Part shown: piece by piece, positions 1 through 7,652 of the stretch
How positions within the stretch are numbered: position 1 is the stretch's first letter
Layout of the letters: each line of letters starts with the position of its first letter
Assembly: GCA_028872685.1 (NCBI GenBank)
Contig: JAPKEI010000009.1
Coordinates: 1-21,858 of the forward strand
Direction: 5' to 3'
Length of the DNA stretch: 21,858 nt
Source of the DNA: Verrucomicrobiota bacterium
GTDB lineage: Bacteria; Verrucomicrobiota; Verrucomicrobiia; Limisphaerales; UBA1100
Made by a program: the position numbers and the translations under genes
The notes under the pieces: generated by a model
Told to the model about the DNA's origin: nothing
What the model saw: the letters and a program-made list of their open reading frames with translations, nothing else
The model's database searches: none

Positions 1-1253
1 GTGACCAGTTTTGCCTTGGGATGCTCTTTTTCCAGCTTGGCGATGATGGCTTTGATGAGTTTTTTGTCGGACTTCACATCGATGACTTCCAACTGAAAAA
101 TCAGGGTGGCAAAGGGTGGAATATCCGCGCCCGCTCCGGCATCGCCAAAGCCAAGCTTGTGCGGGATGACGAGTGTGCGGTGCTCGCCTTTTTTCATTCC
201 GGCGAGGCCTTCGGTCAAGCCATCGATCCGCAAATCTCCGCCAACGGGAATAACGAGAGGGTCTTTGTTTTTGCTGGAATCGTCGATGACCGTTCCATCG
301 GCCAATGAGAATTTCAAATTCATTGTCAGCTTGTCGCCATCCTCGGGAACTTCGCCTTCGCCCGATTGAGTAATGATATAGCGCAAGCCGGTCTTCGACG
401 TGACCATATCTGCTTTGTGCTTTTTCTTGAGATCAGCAACGAACTTCTTGATTTGTTCTGCGTCCTTTTTCATCTGAGCCTCGAATTTTACTGTCTTGGA
501 TTTTTCTTTATCTGTCATAAGTTTTTTGTAATGTGCCTCATCACCCTTAAACGCCTTGGCCTTCTCGCCTATGCGAATGATTTTCACACTGTTAAGCTTG
601 TCGCCCTTGGCGATGGCGTTAACCACTTTTTGATCGGCTGGACCAACCACTTTACCAAACACTGTATGTTTTCCATCAAGCCAAGGGGTCGCTTTATGAG
701 TGATGAAAAACTGGCTGCCGTTAGTAGCTGGGCCAGAGTTGGCCATAGAAAGAATACCGGGGCCTATGTGTTTTAAAGTGGGGTCAATCTCGTCGGCAAA
801 CTTGTAGCCCGGACCGCCTGTGCCTGTGCCCTGCGGGCAGCCGCCCTGAATCATGAAATCTGCGATGACACGATGAAAATTAAGCCCATCATAAAATTTT
901 GTACCCTTGGGTTTGTTCGAATCTTTTGTTCCCTCGGCAAGACCAACAAAATTCGCAACCGTTAGCGGCGTTTTTTCAAACTCGAGCGAGAGCAGAATCT
1001 TGCCCTTGGTCGTGTTAAATTCCGCATACAAGCCATCGCCCAAGTCAGCCTTGGCGGGTTCTTTAGGTGCCGGAATATTAGCCACGGGCACCGCATTATC
1101 TGGCGCCGAGGCGATTGGGGTCGAGGTGATGGGGGCCGAAGTGCCTCCTCCGGTTGACGCGGCGGAATCCTGTTGGCTACAACCGGAGTACAATAAAAAT
1201 GTCAACACAGCCAAAACGGCGGTGCCCAATGGTTTGAGAAACGGGGTACGCAT
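1..1253 (-). CDS. Cyclophilin-FKBP dual peptidyl-prolyl isomerase, lipoprotein-like (3' part beyond window)
   Basis: The minus-strand frame stays open from an ATG at 1253 to the window edge, giving 417 residues without a stop. Residues 1-24 form a signal peptide ending in LYSGC, so C25 is a likely lipidation site (Tyr at -3 makes the lipobox imperfect). A Pro/Ala-rich linker follows. Residues about 75-228 are a cyclophilin domain with FHRV (R128), FMIQGG (F133, Q136), SQFF and WLDGKHTVFG (W191). A Lys-rich helical linker (231-283) leads to an FKBP domain, about 284-395, with the GLAGMKKGEHR loop and the IPPFATLIFQLEVIDV ending. The protein should catalyse proline cis-trans isomerisation and help fold proteins outside the cytoplasm. 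The FKBP active-site region departs from the usual VxYxG/FDSS pattern, so activity of that half is less certain. The gene diverges from another cyclophilin gene. Confidence 0.9.
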   Translation of the reverse strand, partial: MRTPFLKPLGTAVLAVLTFLLYSGCSQQDSAASTGGGTSAPITSTPIASAPDNAVPVANIPAPKEPAKADLGDGLYAEFNTTKGKILLSLEFEKTPLTVANFVGLAEGTKDSNKPKGTKFYDGLNFHRVIADFMIQGGCPQGTGTGGPGYKFADEIDPTLKHIGPGILSMANSGPATNGSQFFITHKATPWLDGKHTVFGKVVGPADQKVVNAIAKGDKLNSVKIIRIGEKAKAFKGDEAHYKKLMTDKEKSKTVKFEAQMKKDAEQIKKFVADLKKKHKADMVTSKTGLRYIITQSGEGEVPEDGDKLTMNLKFSLADGTVIDDSSKNKDPLVIPVGGDLRIDGLTEGLAGMKKGEHRTLVIPHKLGFGDAGAGADIPPFATLIFQLEVIDVKSDKKLIKAIIAKLEKEHPKAKLV

Positions 1254-1354
1254 AGCGCCCCCATCAAAGCGGATTTACAGCGAGAGGCGAGCCTTTTTTC
1301 CATATTTTGTGTTTTGGCGTGACAAATCTGGCGACTCGCCGCAGGTTGCCGCTT

Positions 1355-1882
1355 ATGGACGATTCAATTGATGAAATGGCAGTGATCAGCACCGGTCAGG
1401 GAGAAATAGTGGTGGAACTTTGGGACGATGTAGCACCAGGCACGGTGGCGAATTTTAAGGAGCTCGCCAACAAATCGTTTTATGACGGCACCTGTTTCCA
1501 TCGCATCGTGAAGGGCTTTATGATTCAGGGCGGCGATCCGAACACCAAGGATCCCGCGCTGGAAGACGACTGGGGCACGGGCAATCCGGGCTACCAAATT
1601 GATGCGGAATTCAGCGATCGTCCGCACGTGAAGGGCATCATTTCGATGGCGCGTTCCAGCGATCCCAATTCCGCCGGCAGCCAGTTTTTTATCTGCCTCA
1701 AGGCCGCCAGTTTTTTGGATGGTGAATACACGTGCTTCGGCGAGGTTATCAAAGGCATGGACGTGCTCGAAACGCTCGGCGATGTGCCGTGTGGTGGTGG
1801 TGGCGAAGGTAGCCGCCCCGAAGAACGGCAGGACGTGATGTCCATCACCATCGTGTCGCGCGAAGACGCTGGTGTGGAATGA
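1355..1882 (+). CDS. Cyclophilin-type peptidyl-prolyl cis-trans isomerase
   Basis: This is a single-domain cyclophilin of 175 residues that should isomerise peptidyl-proline bonds. With the ATG at 1355 as residue 1, it shows FYDGTCFHR (R50), FMIQGGDPN (F55, Q58), SMARSSDPNSAGSQFF and FLDGEYTCFGEV. The Trp that binds cyclosporin in eukaryotic cyclophilins is Phe here (F120), as in many bacterial enzymes. No signal peptide is visible, so it probably acts in the cytoplasm, in contrast to the divergent lipoprotein neighbour. The open frame continues upstream to 1307, but that extension has no cyclophilin similarity. ATG 1376 is an alternative start, and neither candidate has a strong ribosome-binding site. 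Its stop overlaps the next start by 4 nt (ATGA), which suggests translational coupling. Confidence 0.92.
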   Translation: MDDSIDEMAVISTGQGEIVVELWDDVAPGTVANFKELANKSFYDGTCFHRIVKGFMIQGGDPNTKDPALEDDWGTGNPGYQIDAEFSDRPHVKGIISMARSSDPNSAGSQFFICLKAASFLDGEYTCFGEVIKGMDVLETLGDVPCGGGGEGSRPEERQDVMSITIVSREDAGVE

Positions 1883-2085
1883 CCGGCTCCGAACAAGCCA
1901 CTCTCGAACAAGCGCTGCAACAACTCGGCGTGCCTCCCGCCAAAGCTCCCCCGATGGCCACCCAACTCGACAAGCGTGCCCATCAACTTGCCAGCGAAGG
2001 TGGTCGCACTTACGAACAAGCGCTCATCCATTTATTGCAGCTTATGAAAACTGCACACGACGAACGCGCCAAACAAAATGTCTGA
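1879..2085 (+). CDS. Small conserved-looking hypothetical protein (68 aa)
   Basis: I do not recognise a family. The 68-residue product is soluble and probably mostly helical, with a Gln/Ala-rich first half (EQALQQLGVPPAKA), a 'THR-like' central stretch and a C-terminal helix around YEQALIHLLQLMK. The case for a real gene is its packing. The start overlaps the cyclophilin stop by 4 nt, and its end overlaps the Nudix start by 8 nt, so the three reading frames form an unbroken translationally coupled unit on one strand. A longer frame over the same bases (1872-2126) is Arg/Ser-rich and looks like a shadow. Function unknown. Confidence 0.7.
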   Translation: MTGSEQATLEQALQQLGVPPAKAPPMATQLDKRAHQLASEGGRTYEQALIHLLQLMKTAHDERAKQNV

Positions 2086-2632
2086 CAAAATTCGTAAATG
2101 GGAAAAGCGCGGCACCCGACCGCTGAGTGACCATCGCATTTTTAAACTACGCGAAGATACCGTCGTCAACCCGCGCACTGGTAATGAACATAAAATGGTG
2201 GTTCTCGAGTGCCCCGACTGGGTGAACATCATCGCCCTCACGCCCGAGCGCAAGGTGGTGATGGTGGAGCAATACCGCCAAGGCAGCGAAACGGTGGAGT
2301 TGGAAATCCCCGGCGGAATGATGGACCCCCACGAGACCGATCCCGTGGTGACGGCGTTGCGGGAGTTGCAGGAGGAAACCGGCTACACCGGCGACAACGC
2401 CAGCGCCCGCCAAATCGGCGAATGCCTCGCCAACCCCGCCATCATGAACAACCGCGTCCATACCATCCTCGTTGAAAACTGCCATTGCACCCACGAGATG
2501 CAAATGGACGCCGGCGAGGATTTGCTAACCCGCCTCGTGCCCATCGAAGATTTACCGCGCCTCGTGAAGGAAAATAAAATCCGCCACTCAGTGATTTTGG
2601 CAGCGTTGCATTACTTCGCGATGGAGGAATAA
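2078..2632 (+). CDS. Nudix hydrolase, ADP-ribose pyrophosphatase-like
   Basis: The 184-residue protein has the layout of ADP-ribose/nucleoside-diphosphate-sugar pyrophosphatases: an N-terminal strand region (DWVNIIALTPERKVVMVEQYR) then a Nudix box starting at EIPGG, about residues 76-102. The metal-binding RELQEETG is intact. The spacing between the first box Glu (in MMDPHE) and REL is eight residues rather than the canonical seven, a small insertion in the loop. Such enzymes cleave a diphosphate linked to a variable group, using Mg2+, in the cytoplasm. The exact substrate cannot be read from sequence. The ATG at 2078 lies inside the end of the upstream gene, so expression is probably coupled. 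It ends 7 bp before a convergent gene. Confidence 0.88.
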   Translation: MSDKIRKWEKRGTRPLSDHRIFKLREDTVVNPRTGNEHKMVVLECPDWVNIIALTPERKVVMVEQYRQGSETVELEIPGGMMDPHETDPVVTALRELQEETGYTGDNASARQIGECLANPAIMNNRVHTILVENCHCTHEMQMDAGEDLLTRLVPIEDLPRLVKENKIRHSVILAALHYFAMEE

Positions 2633-2639
2633 TTGAAAA

Positions 2640-2915
2640 TCATCTGTTCCTCGCCGCTTCCTTTTTCTCTTCTAACTCTGATTCCAACGTTTTCTTGTCC
2701 GAGGTCAACTCGCGTTGTAATTGCTCGAGCGCTTCGAAATCGCCCACCGCCTCGGCTTCGGCGATTTTGCCGCCGAGGAATACTTCGCGCTCGGCGAGCT
2801 TGGATTGGTAAAGATTATCCAGCTCTGCCAGCTCGGCTTTGAGTTCGTCGCTGATTTTTTGGACGGGCGATTCTTTGTCCAGTTTTTCCATCGCCAGTTC
2901 GTATGCGCTTTTCAT
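2640..2915 (-). CDS. Small coiled-coil protein, unknown function
   Basis: The 91-residue product is almost wholly charged alpha helix. Leu/Ala spaced among Glu and Lys (for example ELKAELAELDNLY and LEQLQRELTSDKK) gives heptad-like patterns through most of its length. No signal peptide, membrane segment or catalytic motif is visible. Its ATG lies one base after the TAA of the upstream TPR gene on the same strand, so the two are almost certainly cotranscribed and coupled. A coiled-coil partner of the TPR protein is a plausible but untested reading. The opposite-strand frames here are shadows. Confidence 0.75.
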   Translation of the reverse strand: MKSAYELAMEKLDKESPVQKISDELKAELAELDNLYQSKLAEREVFLGGKIAEAEAVGDFEALEQLQRELTSDKKTLESELEEKKEAARNR

Positions 2916-2916
2916 T

Positions 2917-3357
2917 TTAGTCCTTCTTTTTCTTCCACGGTTGTTCGGGGAACTTGGTGGGCAGTTTAATATTCTCCAGCTTGGGCTCCGCCATTTTCAA
3001 ATCGCCCCCCCCTTCTGCTGCCGCCGTTGCCTCGGGGTCCGCTTTCCAGCCGGCAATCTTGGCCTGCAACCCGTGGTGTTCGGCGGTTTCTTTGTTGCCG
3101 CTCTTCATATAAGCAAGCGAAAGATTGGTGTGCACGCGCTGTTCATTAGTGTTGATGGCCTCAGCTTTGTGGCCTTCCTCGATGGCGGCTGCGTAGTTTT
3201 CCTGCCGATAAAACGCCATCCCCAGCGATAGCCGCGCCTCAAAATGCTCCGGCTCCACGGCTAAAACCGCCTCAAACCCCGCCACCGCCGCGGCATAATC
3301 GCCCGTTGTGTAGGCAAACACAGCGTCATCAAATTGGATTTGCAGATTTTCAGCCAT
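2917..3357 (-). CDS. Tetratricopeptide repeat protein
   Basis: From the ATG at 3357 the protein has 146 residues. About three TPR-like helical pairs are visible: FDDAVFAYTTGDYAAAVAGFEAV, ARLSLGMAFYRQENYAAAIEEG and VHTNLSLAYMKSGNKETAEHH, covering residues about 8-108, with the typical small-residue and Tyr pattern. A variable tail ends in KKKKD. TPR repeats normally mediate protein-protein contacts; no enzymatic motif is seen and there is no signal peptide, so it is probably cytosolic. The frame is open to 3510, but the added 51 residues do not look like a TPR or a signal sequence, so I prefer the internal start. The coiled-coil gene follows after 1 bp. Confidence 0.82.
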   Translation of the reverse strand: MAENLQIQFDDAVFAYTTGDYAAAVAGFEAVLAVEPEHFEARLSLGMAFYRQENYAAAIEEGHKAEAINTNEQRVHTNLSLAYMKSGNKETAEHHGLQAKIAGWKADPEATAAAEGGGDLKMAEPKLENIKLPTKFPEQPWKKKKD

Positions 3358-3510
3358 CCGTTGGCCCGCAAGTGTGGGCGGAGCCTTTGATGGGAGCAAG
3401 ACAGGAGTACCAATTTCGGCGGGGTGAATGACTTTGAGTGTTTCGGCGCTTCCCCCCGTTTTCCCGTGCCTTGGCGCGCAAAAAAAAACCGCGTCTTTTA
3501 TGAATATCAT

Positions 3511-3538
3511 TTGACAGGTTGCTTGATGATGATAGTTT
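3511..3538 (+). promoter_or_regulatory. Possible promoter for korAB
   Basis: A perfect -35-like TTGACA lies at 3511-3516. The best -10-like match with 16-bp spacing is TAGTTT at 3533-3538, which is poor. It sits about 75 bp before the korA start, in the 255-bp gap between divergent genes, and that gap shows nothing else coding. Two small stem-loops follow, TCCCT/AGGGA at 3545-3558 and the palindrome TGCCGGCA near 3587. Sigma-factor preferences of this lineage are not known to me, so this is only a candidate. Confidence 0.25.
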
Positions 3539-3612
3539 CCCGCATCCCTTTGCAGGGAAGCCGGCGGCGCATGACCTAGTGGTAACTGCCGGCAATCTTA
3601 TCCACACATTCA

Positions 3613-5430
3613 ATGAGCGACAGTCCCGCGACCCAAGAGGTCGTTAGTGAGAGTCCAAAGGTCTCGAAAGTAACCGAGGCCGTCATCCGCATTGCCGGTA
3701 ACTCGCAGGACGGCATCCAGTCCATTGGCGGTTTTCTCGCCCAATTGGCGGGCCGCAGCGAGCAGGAGGTGATGACATTTATGACCATCCCCGCCACCAT
3801 CTCGGGCGGGCCGTCGATTTTTCAAGTGCGCATCGGCTCCGGCGAGGTGCTCACTTCCGGCGATGACGCGGATGTGCTGATGCCCTTCTACCAGCACAGC
3901 TATGAAAACCACATTGGTTTTCTGAAAGAAGGCGGCATCGTTTTGTACGATAGCAGCCACGTGGAGCCCGACCCGGAGTTGTTACAAAAATACCGCCACA
4001 TCGGCTGCCCCATCGCGGAGCGGACGGTGGAGGCCATCGGCGGCACGGCCAAGGATAAGGGTAAAAATATTTTCGCGCTCGGGCTCGTGGCGCGTATGTT
4101 CGATCTCGATGCCGCCAAGCTCGAAGGGCTCATCGCCGAACGTTTCAAAGGCAAGGCCAGCAGCATCACCACCACCGCGCTCACGGCGTTTCACGCAGGC
4201 TATGGTTATCCCCTCACCACGCTGGAGGAAATTTACGCGTTTGAGGAACCCAAAGCACGTGATACCGACCAAGTCGTTTGCAACGGCAACGACGCGCTCG
4301 GCTACGGTATCCTCGCCGCCGGCGTGCGCTTCGGCGCGGGCTATCCCATCACGCCGTGGTCAGACATCATGGAGCTGCTCCGCCGCGAGCTGCCCAAATA
4401 CGATGGAATTTTTGTGCAGTGCGAAGATGAAATCGCCGCCGTCTCGATGGCCATTGGCGCGGGCTGGGGCGGACGCGTGGCGGTCACCGGCTCTTCCGGC
4501 CCGGGCATTTCGCTGAAGGGCGAAGCCATCGGCTGGGCGGTGATGGCGGAGATTCCGCTCATCGTCATCGATGTCCAACGCGGCGGGCCATCCACCGGCA
4601 TGCCCACCAATGTGGAGCAAAGCGATCTCAACATCGCGGTCTTCGGCGGGCACGGCGATTCGCCGCGCGTGGTCATCGCACCCTCCAGCGTGGAGGATTG
4701 TTTTTACACCGCCATCGAGGCAGTCAACCTCGCGCGCGAGTACAGCACGCCGGTCATCATTCTTTCCGACCAAGCCATCGCCACGCGCATCGAGGCTTTT
4801 GCGATGCCGAAGTTGCAGGAGCTTTGCCAAGATATTTCGCCCGACCTCACCCCGCGCGAGGATCATAAGCCCTACGACCTCTCCGCGCCTGATGGCATCA
4901 CCCATCACGCCCCACCCGGCACTTATATTAAAAGCGGCAAATATCCAATCGCCACCGGCCTTGAGCACGACGAGATGGGCCACCCCAGCGGTTCGCCCAA
5001 GATGCACCAGGATATGTCCGCCAAACGCCGGAGCAAACTACAGGCGCTCAGTCGCAAATTGCCATTGCCAGAAGTGTTCGGGCCCGAGGAAGGCAACGTG
5101 CTGCTCATCGGCTGGGGCAGCACCCAAGGCAGCCTGCGCGAAGCCACCGAGCAAGCGCGCAAAGCCGGCGACAGCATTTCCTGCCTCACGATGCGCCACA
5201 TCCATCCGATGCCCGAAGGCTTGGAAAATATCTTCGACGGCTTCAACCACGTGTTCGTGGTGGAAAACAACGACGAAGGCCTCTACGGCTACGGCCAACT
5301 CTGCGGCCTGATGCGCGCCAAATTTGCCAACCCCAAAATCGTGGGCATCAACAAAACCGACGGCCTCACTTGGCGCGTCAAAGACGTACTCGCCCACGTG
5401 CAATCAAAACTCGAAGAATTGAAAAGCTAA
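3613..5430 (+). CDS. korA: 2-oxoglutarate:ferredoxin oxidoreductase, fused gamma-alpha subunit
   Basis: The 605-residue protein is the fused gamma-alpha form. Residues about 20-195 are the gamma domain (starts VIRIAGNSQDGIQSIGGFLA). The alpha/pyrimidine-binding part begins near 220 (CNGNDALGYGILAAG) and has GYPITPWSDI (243-252), the signature that contacts the 2-oxoacid/CoA, and RGGPSTGMPTNVEQSDLN (323-340). The C-terminal part, after about 490, is the transketolase-C-like domain. With KorB it oxidatively decarboxylates a 2-oxoacid, most likely 2-oxoglutarate, to the acyl-CoA while reducing ferredoxin, in central carbon metabolism. The assignment to 2-oxoglutarate rather than pyruvate rests on overall family resemblance and the two-gene arrangement. 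No clear Shine-Dalgarno precedes the ATG. korB starts 8 bp downstream. No ferredoxin or delta-type subunit gene is adjacent. Confidence 0.93.
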   Translation: MSDSPATQEVVSESPKVSKVTEAVIRIAGNSQDGIQSIGGFLAQLAGRSEQEVMTFMTIPATISGGPSIFQVRIGSGEVLTSGDDADVLMPFYQHSYENHIGFLKEGGIVLYDSSHVEPDPELLQKYRHIGCPIAERTVEAIGGTAKDKGKNIFALGLVARMFDLDAAKLEGLIAERFKGKASSITTTALTAFHAGYGYPLTTLEEIYAFEEPKARDTDQVVCNGNDALGYGILAAGVRFGAGYPITPWSDIMELLRRELPKYDGIFVQCEDEIAAVSMAIGAGWGGRVAVTGSSGPGISLKGEAIGWAVMAEIPLIVIDVQRGGPSTGMPTNVEQSDLNIAVFGGHGDSPRVVIAPSSVEDCFYTAIEAVNLAREYSTPVIILSDQAIATRIEAFAMPKLQELCQDISPDLTPREDHKPYDLSAPDGITHHAPPGTYIKSGKYPIATGLEHDEMGHPSGSPKMHQDMSAKRRSKLQALSRKLPLPEVFGPEEGNVLLIGWGSTQGSLREATEQARKAGDSISCLTMRHIHPMPEGLENIFDGFNHVFVVENNDEGLYGYGQLCGLMRAKFANPKIVGINKTDGLTWRVKDVLAHVQSKLEELKS

Positions 5431-5438
5431 TTCACACC

Positions 5439-6332
5439 ATGAGCGCCACTGCAGAAATCATCCGCGAACCGCTGAAGAAAAAAGATCTTGCCGCCGACCA
5501 CCCCACGTGGTGTCCCGGTTGCGGAGATTTCTCCGTGCTCGCACTCTACTTCAAGCTCATCCAAAACCGCGGCATCCATCAAGAGAAAATCGCCACCGTC
5601 GCCGGCATCGGCTGCAGCAGCCGCTTCCCCTACTTTGTGCAAAGCCACGGTGTCCATTTCATCCACGGCCGCGCCCTGCCCTTCGCCACGGGCGTCGCCA
5701 TGAGTCGGCCGGACCTCGATCTCTTCGTTTTCGGCGGCGACGGCGACGCCTTCTCCATCGGCGGAAACCATTTCACCCATTGCGCCCGTAAAAACATCAA
5801 CCTCACCTACGTGGTGATGGATAACTCCGTATACGGGCTCACCAAAAAACAAACCTCCCCCACTTCACCAATCGGGTTCAAAAGCAAAACCGATATGTGG
5901 GGCGCAGTCGATCAACCCATCAACCCCCTCAAACAAGCCATCGCCGCCGGTGCCACCTTCGTTGCCCGCACCACCCACACTAACCCCAAGCACCTGCTCG
6001 CGATGATGGAAGCCGCGATGGACCACAACGGCTTCGGCTTCATCGAGTGCTTGAGCGAATGCACCGAATTTTATAACGGCGCCTTCGACGCCAGCAACCC
6101 CCGCAAAGGCGGCGAGTTCCTCGAAGTCCCCGCAGACCACGATCCCACCAACGAAACCGAAGCCTACGATCTGGCCGGCCAACCCTTCCCCGGCCACTTC
6201 GGAATCTTCTACCAAGTCGATCGCCCCTCCAAACAAGACCGCGAAAAAACCATCAACGCCAAATTTCTGGAGAAAACCAAAGACTTAGAAGCCCACCAAA
6301 TCCTCCAACAAAACTTCGACAAAATGAAGTAG
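5439..6332 (+). CDS. korB: 2-oxoglutarate:ferredoxin oxidoreductase, beta subunit
   Basis: The 297-residue beta subunit carries thiamine diphosphate and an iron-sulfur cluster. It begins with HPTWCPGCGDF (C25, C28), then GIGCSSRFPYF (C59), then the ThDP/Mg motif FGGDGDAFSIGGNH (GGDGD at 99-103) and MDNSVYGLTKKQTSPTS. A Cys pair in ECLSEC (C204, C208) supplies a candidate fourth cluster ligand. It forms the active site with the fused KorA subunit encoded just upstream. The frame is open back to 5370, but the first 23 residues of that extension are Arg-rich and overlap korA, so the ATG at 5439 is the better start. The downstream gap holds a hairpin, a T-run and two repeats. Confidence 0.94.
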   Translation: MSATAEIIREPLKKKDLAADHPTWCPGCGDFSVLALYFKLIQNRGIHQEKIATVAGIGCSSRFPYFVQSHGVHFIHGRALPFATGVAMSRPDLDLFVFGGDGDAFSIGGNHFTHCARKNINLTYVVMDNSVYGLTKKQTSPTSPIGFKSKTDMWGAVDQPINPLKQAIAAGATFVARTTHTNPKHLLAMMEAAMDHNGFGFIECLSECTEFYNGAFDASNPRKGGEFLEVPADHDPTNETEAYDLAGQPFPGHFGIFYQVDRPSKQDREKTINAKFLEKTKDLEAHQILQQNFDKMK

Positions 6333-6335
6333 CAC

Positions 6336-6365
6336 GGTAGGGACGCGCCGCAGCGTGTACCTACC
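6336..6365. repeat. GTAGGGAC-type palindromic repeat, copy 1
   Basis: An imperfect 30-bp palindrome opens with GGTAGGGACGCGC and closes with GCGTGTACCTACC around a CGCA loop, only two mismatches in a 13-bp stem. A second member of the same family is at 14911-14938. It begins 4 bp after the korB stop, so its transcript could fold into a 3'-end hairpin. Confidence 0.6.
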
Positions 6366-6372
6366 AAGGGAG

Positions 6373-6404
6373 AGGTAAGTCCTACCTTGCTCCATTTTTT
6401 TTTT
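6373..6404 (+). terminator. Possible rho-independent terminator of korAB
   Basis: A short stem AGGTA/TACCT (6373-6377 with 6383-6387, loop AGTCC) is followed after seven bases by a run of ten T at 6395-6404. The stem is weak, but the preceding 30-bp palindrome could add a stronger hairpin. The position is right for ending korAB transcription before the convergent pgpA gene. Confidence 0.4.
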
Positions 6405-6463
6405 GGAACTGCCAAGGGAAACCACTCTTTCAAATCTTGGCGTCTTTGCGCCTTGGTGGTTCA
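6405..6463. repeat. Dispersed hairpin element, copy A
   Basis: The arms are GGAACTGCCAAGG at the left and CCTTGGTGGTTCA at the right, with an internal AACCACT...CTTGGCGTCTT stretch. It aligns along its length with the elements at 9841-9907 and 14711-14776. It ends 4 bp before the stop codon of pgpA, in the gap between convergent genes. Confidence 0.65.
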
Positions 6464-6466
6464 AAT

Positions 6467-6970
6467 TTAATAAAACGTTACGCCGAGGATGATGCAGACG
6501 ACTGCGCCAGCCAGCACGTCGTCCATGATTACGCCCCAGCCGTTGGGGAGTTTTTGAATAGTGTCGATGGGCCCGGGTTTCCAGATGTCGAAAAGGCGGA
6601 AGAGGGCGAAGGCGGCGAGGGCCCACGCGCCCCAGTTTTGGATTTCTGTTATGGCGATGAGGGTGGGTTGGCTGGGGCCGTTGAATTCCATGAGGGCGAA
6701 GATGCCGAGGAAGCAGATGGGGATGGCGATGATTTCATCAAGCACAACGCTGGGGGGATCTTTTTCGCCGAGGATGCGTTCGGCGTGTTCGCAGATGTGG
6801 GCGGAGATGGGGATGAGCAAAATGCATCCAGCGAGGTAAGCCCAGAAATTGCCGGGCCAGAGGAGCAGCGCGGTGAGGGGGAAACCTCCGAGTGTGCCGG
6901 CGGTGCCGGGGGCTTTGGGCACACGACCGAGCCAAGTGCCTTGAGCGATCCAGAGGAGCAGGCGGTCCAT
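6467..6970 (-). CDS. pgpA: Phosphatidylglycerophosphatase A
   Basis: The 167-residue membrane protein matches the PgpA family, which removes phosphate from phosphatidylglycerol phosphate to make phosphatidylglycerol. Visible hallmarks are GRVPKAPGTAGTLGGFPL near the N-terminus (residues 15-32), VLDEIIAIP (76-84, with the family Asp-Glu), FRLFDIWKPGPI (124-135) and MDDVLAGAV (149-157) with paired Asp. Hydrophobic segments around 31-58, 80-97 and 150-166 fit an integral membrane enzyme. It starts 4 bp after the pgsA stop, so two consecutive steps of phosphatidylglycerol synthesis are encoded in order in one operon. Confidence 0.92.
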   Translation of the reverse strand: MDRLLLWIAQGTWLGRVPKAPGTAGTLGGFPLTALLLWPGNFWAYLAGCILLIPISAHICEHAERILGEKDPPSVVLDEIIAIPICFLGIFALMEFNGPSQPTLIAITEIQNWGAWALAAFALFRLFDIWKPGPIDTIQKLPNGWGVIMDDVLAGAVVCIILGVTFY

Positions 6971-6974
6971 ATTT

Positions 6975-7643
6975 TTACATATCCTTTATATAGAGATCGC
7001 GATTGCTCCAAAGATAGTGCACGCCGGAAATGGCGGTGAGAGCCACGGCGCCCCAAGTTGCGATGAAGGTGAACCAGATGCTCCACGGGCAGCCGGCAAT
7101 TTGCCAACCGAAAAATTTCACCCACCCCTCGCCCCAACCGGGGTAGCTCACGAGGATAAGCATAGCGACGACGGCGACGAATTGGAAATTGGTTTTGCGT
7201 TTGCCGATGTTCTCGGCGGGGAGAACGACTTGTTTGTTGGCGGCGAGCAATCGCAGGCCGGTGATGGCGAGCTCGCGCGCGACGATGACGATGACCATCC
7301 ACGCGGGGATGAGCGAGTGATCGCCAATGCCCGGCGCGGCAATGGCTTCTGGAAAATGATAACCAGTGACGTCGGTTTCGGGATTCATTTTCATTCCAAC
7401 GAGCAAAATGAATCCGGCGGTAACGAGAATTTTATCGGCTAGGGGATCCATCAGCGCGCCGAAGTCCGACTGTAAATTGCGCCGGCGAGCGATGATTCCA
7501 TCAGCGATGTCGGTCATGCCACCGATGAAAAATAACAGCGCGGCCCACGAAGTGTTATATGGCAACGTGTCCCACAGCACGATGATGACGAAGATGAGCG
7601 TGATGAAAAACCGCGAGGTGGTGAGTTTGTTGGGGAGATTCAT
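6975..7643 (-). CDS. pgsA: CDP-diacylglycerol-glycerol-3-phosphate 3-phosphatidyltransferase
   Basis: The 222-residue membrane enzyme should transfer a phosphatidyl group from CDP-diacylglycerol to glycerol-3-phosphate, giving phosphatidylglycerol phosphate. The CDP-alcohol phosphotransferase signature DxxDGxxAR(x8)GxxxDxxxD is perfect: D45, D48, G49, A52, R53, G62, D66, D70. Several hydrophobic helices are seen (about 12-24, 32-42, 72-83, 114-130, 150-165, 186-206). The N-terminal start MNLPNKLTTSR is typical of PgsA. It lies 9 bp after rimO and 4 bp before pgpA on the same strand. A loop between residues about 84 and 112 (including PETDVTGYHFPEA) is somewhat longer than in short PgsA proteins. 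Confidence 0.94.
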   Translation of the reverse strand: MNLPNKLTTSRFFITLIFVIIVLWDTLPYNTSWAALLFFIGGMTDIADGIIARRRNLQSDFGALMDPLADKILVTAGFILLVGMKMNPETDVTGYHFPEAIAAPGIGDHSLIPAWMVIVIVARELAITGLRLLAANKQVVLPAENIGKRKTNFQFVAVVAMLILVSYPGWGEGWVKFFGWQIAGCPWSIWFTFIATWGAVALTAISGVHYLWSNRDLYIKDM

Positions 7644-7652
7644 CGCGTCCGT

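Noticed and set aside
366..776. Plus-strand frames in 21-1371
   Set aside because: They are antisense to the cyclophilin-FKBP gene, whose minus-strand frame is open over the whole stretch and encodes two recognisable domains.
3358..3510. N-terminal extension of the TPR gene to 3510
   Set aside because: The 51 added residues have no TPR, signal or conserved feature; ATG 3357 begins directly before the first repeat.
4360..5007. 215-codon minus-strand frame opposite korA
   Set aside because: It is antisense to well-conserved KorA motifs and shows no domain.
6405..6463. Hairpin elements considered as tRNA or CRISPR repeats
   Set aside because: There is no cloverleaf or anticodon arm, and copies are isolated in different gaps rather than regularly spaced with spacers.
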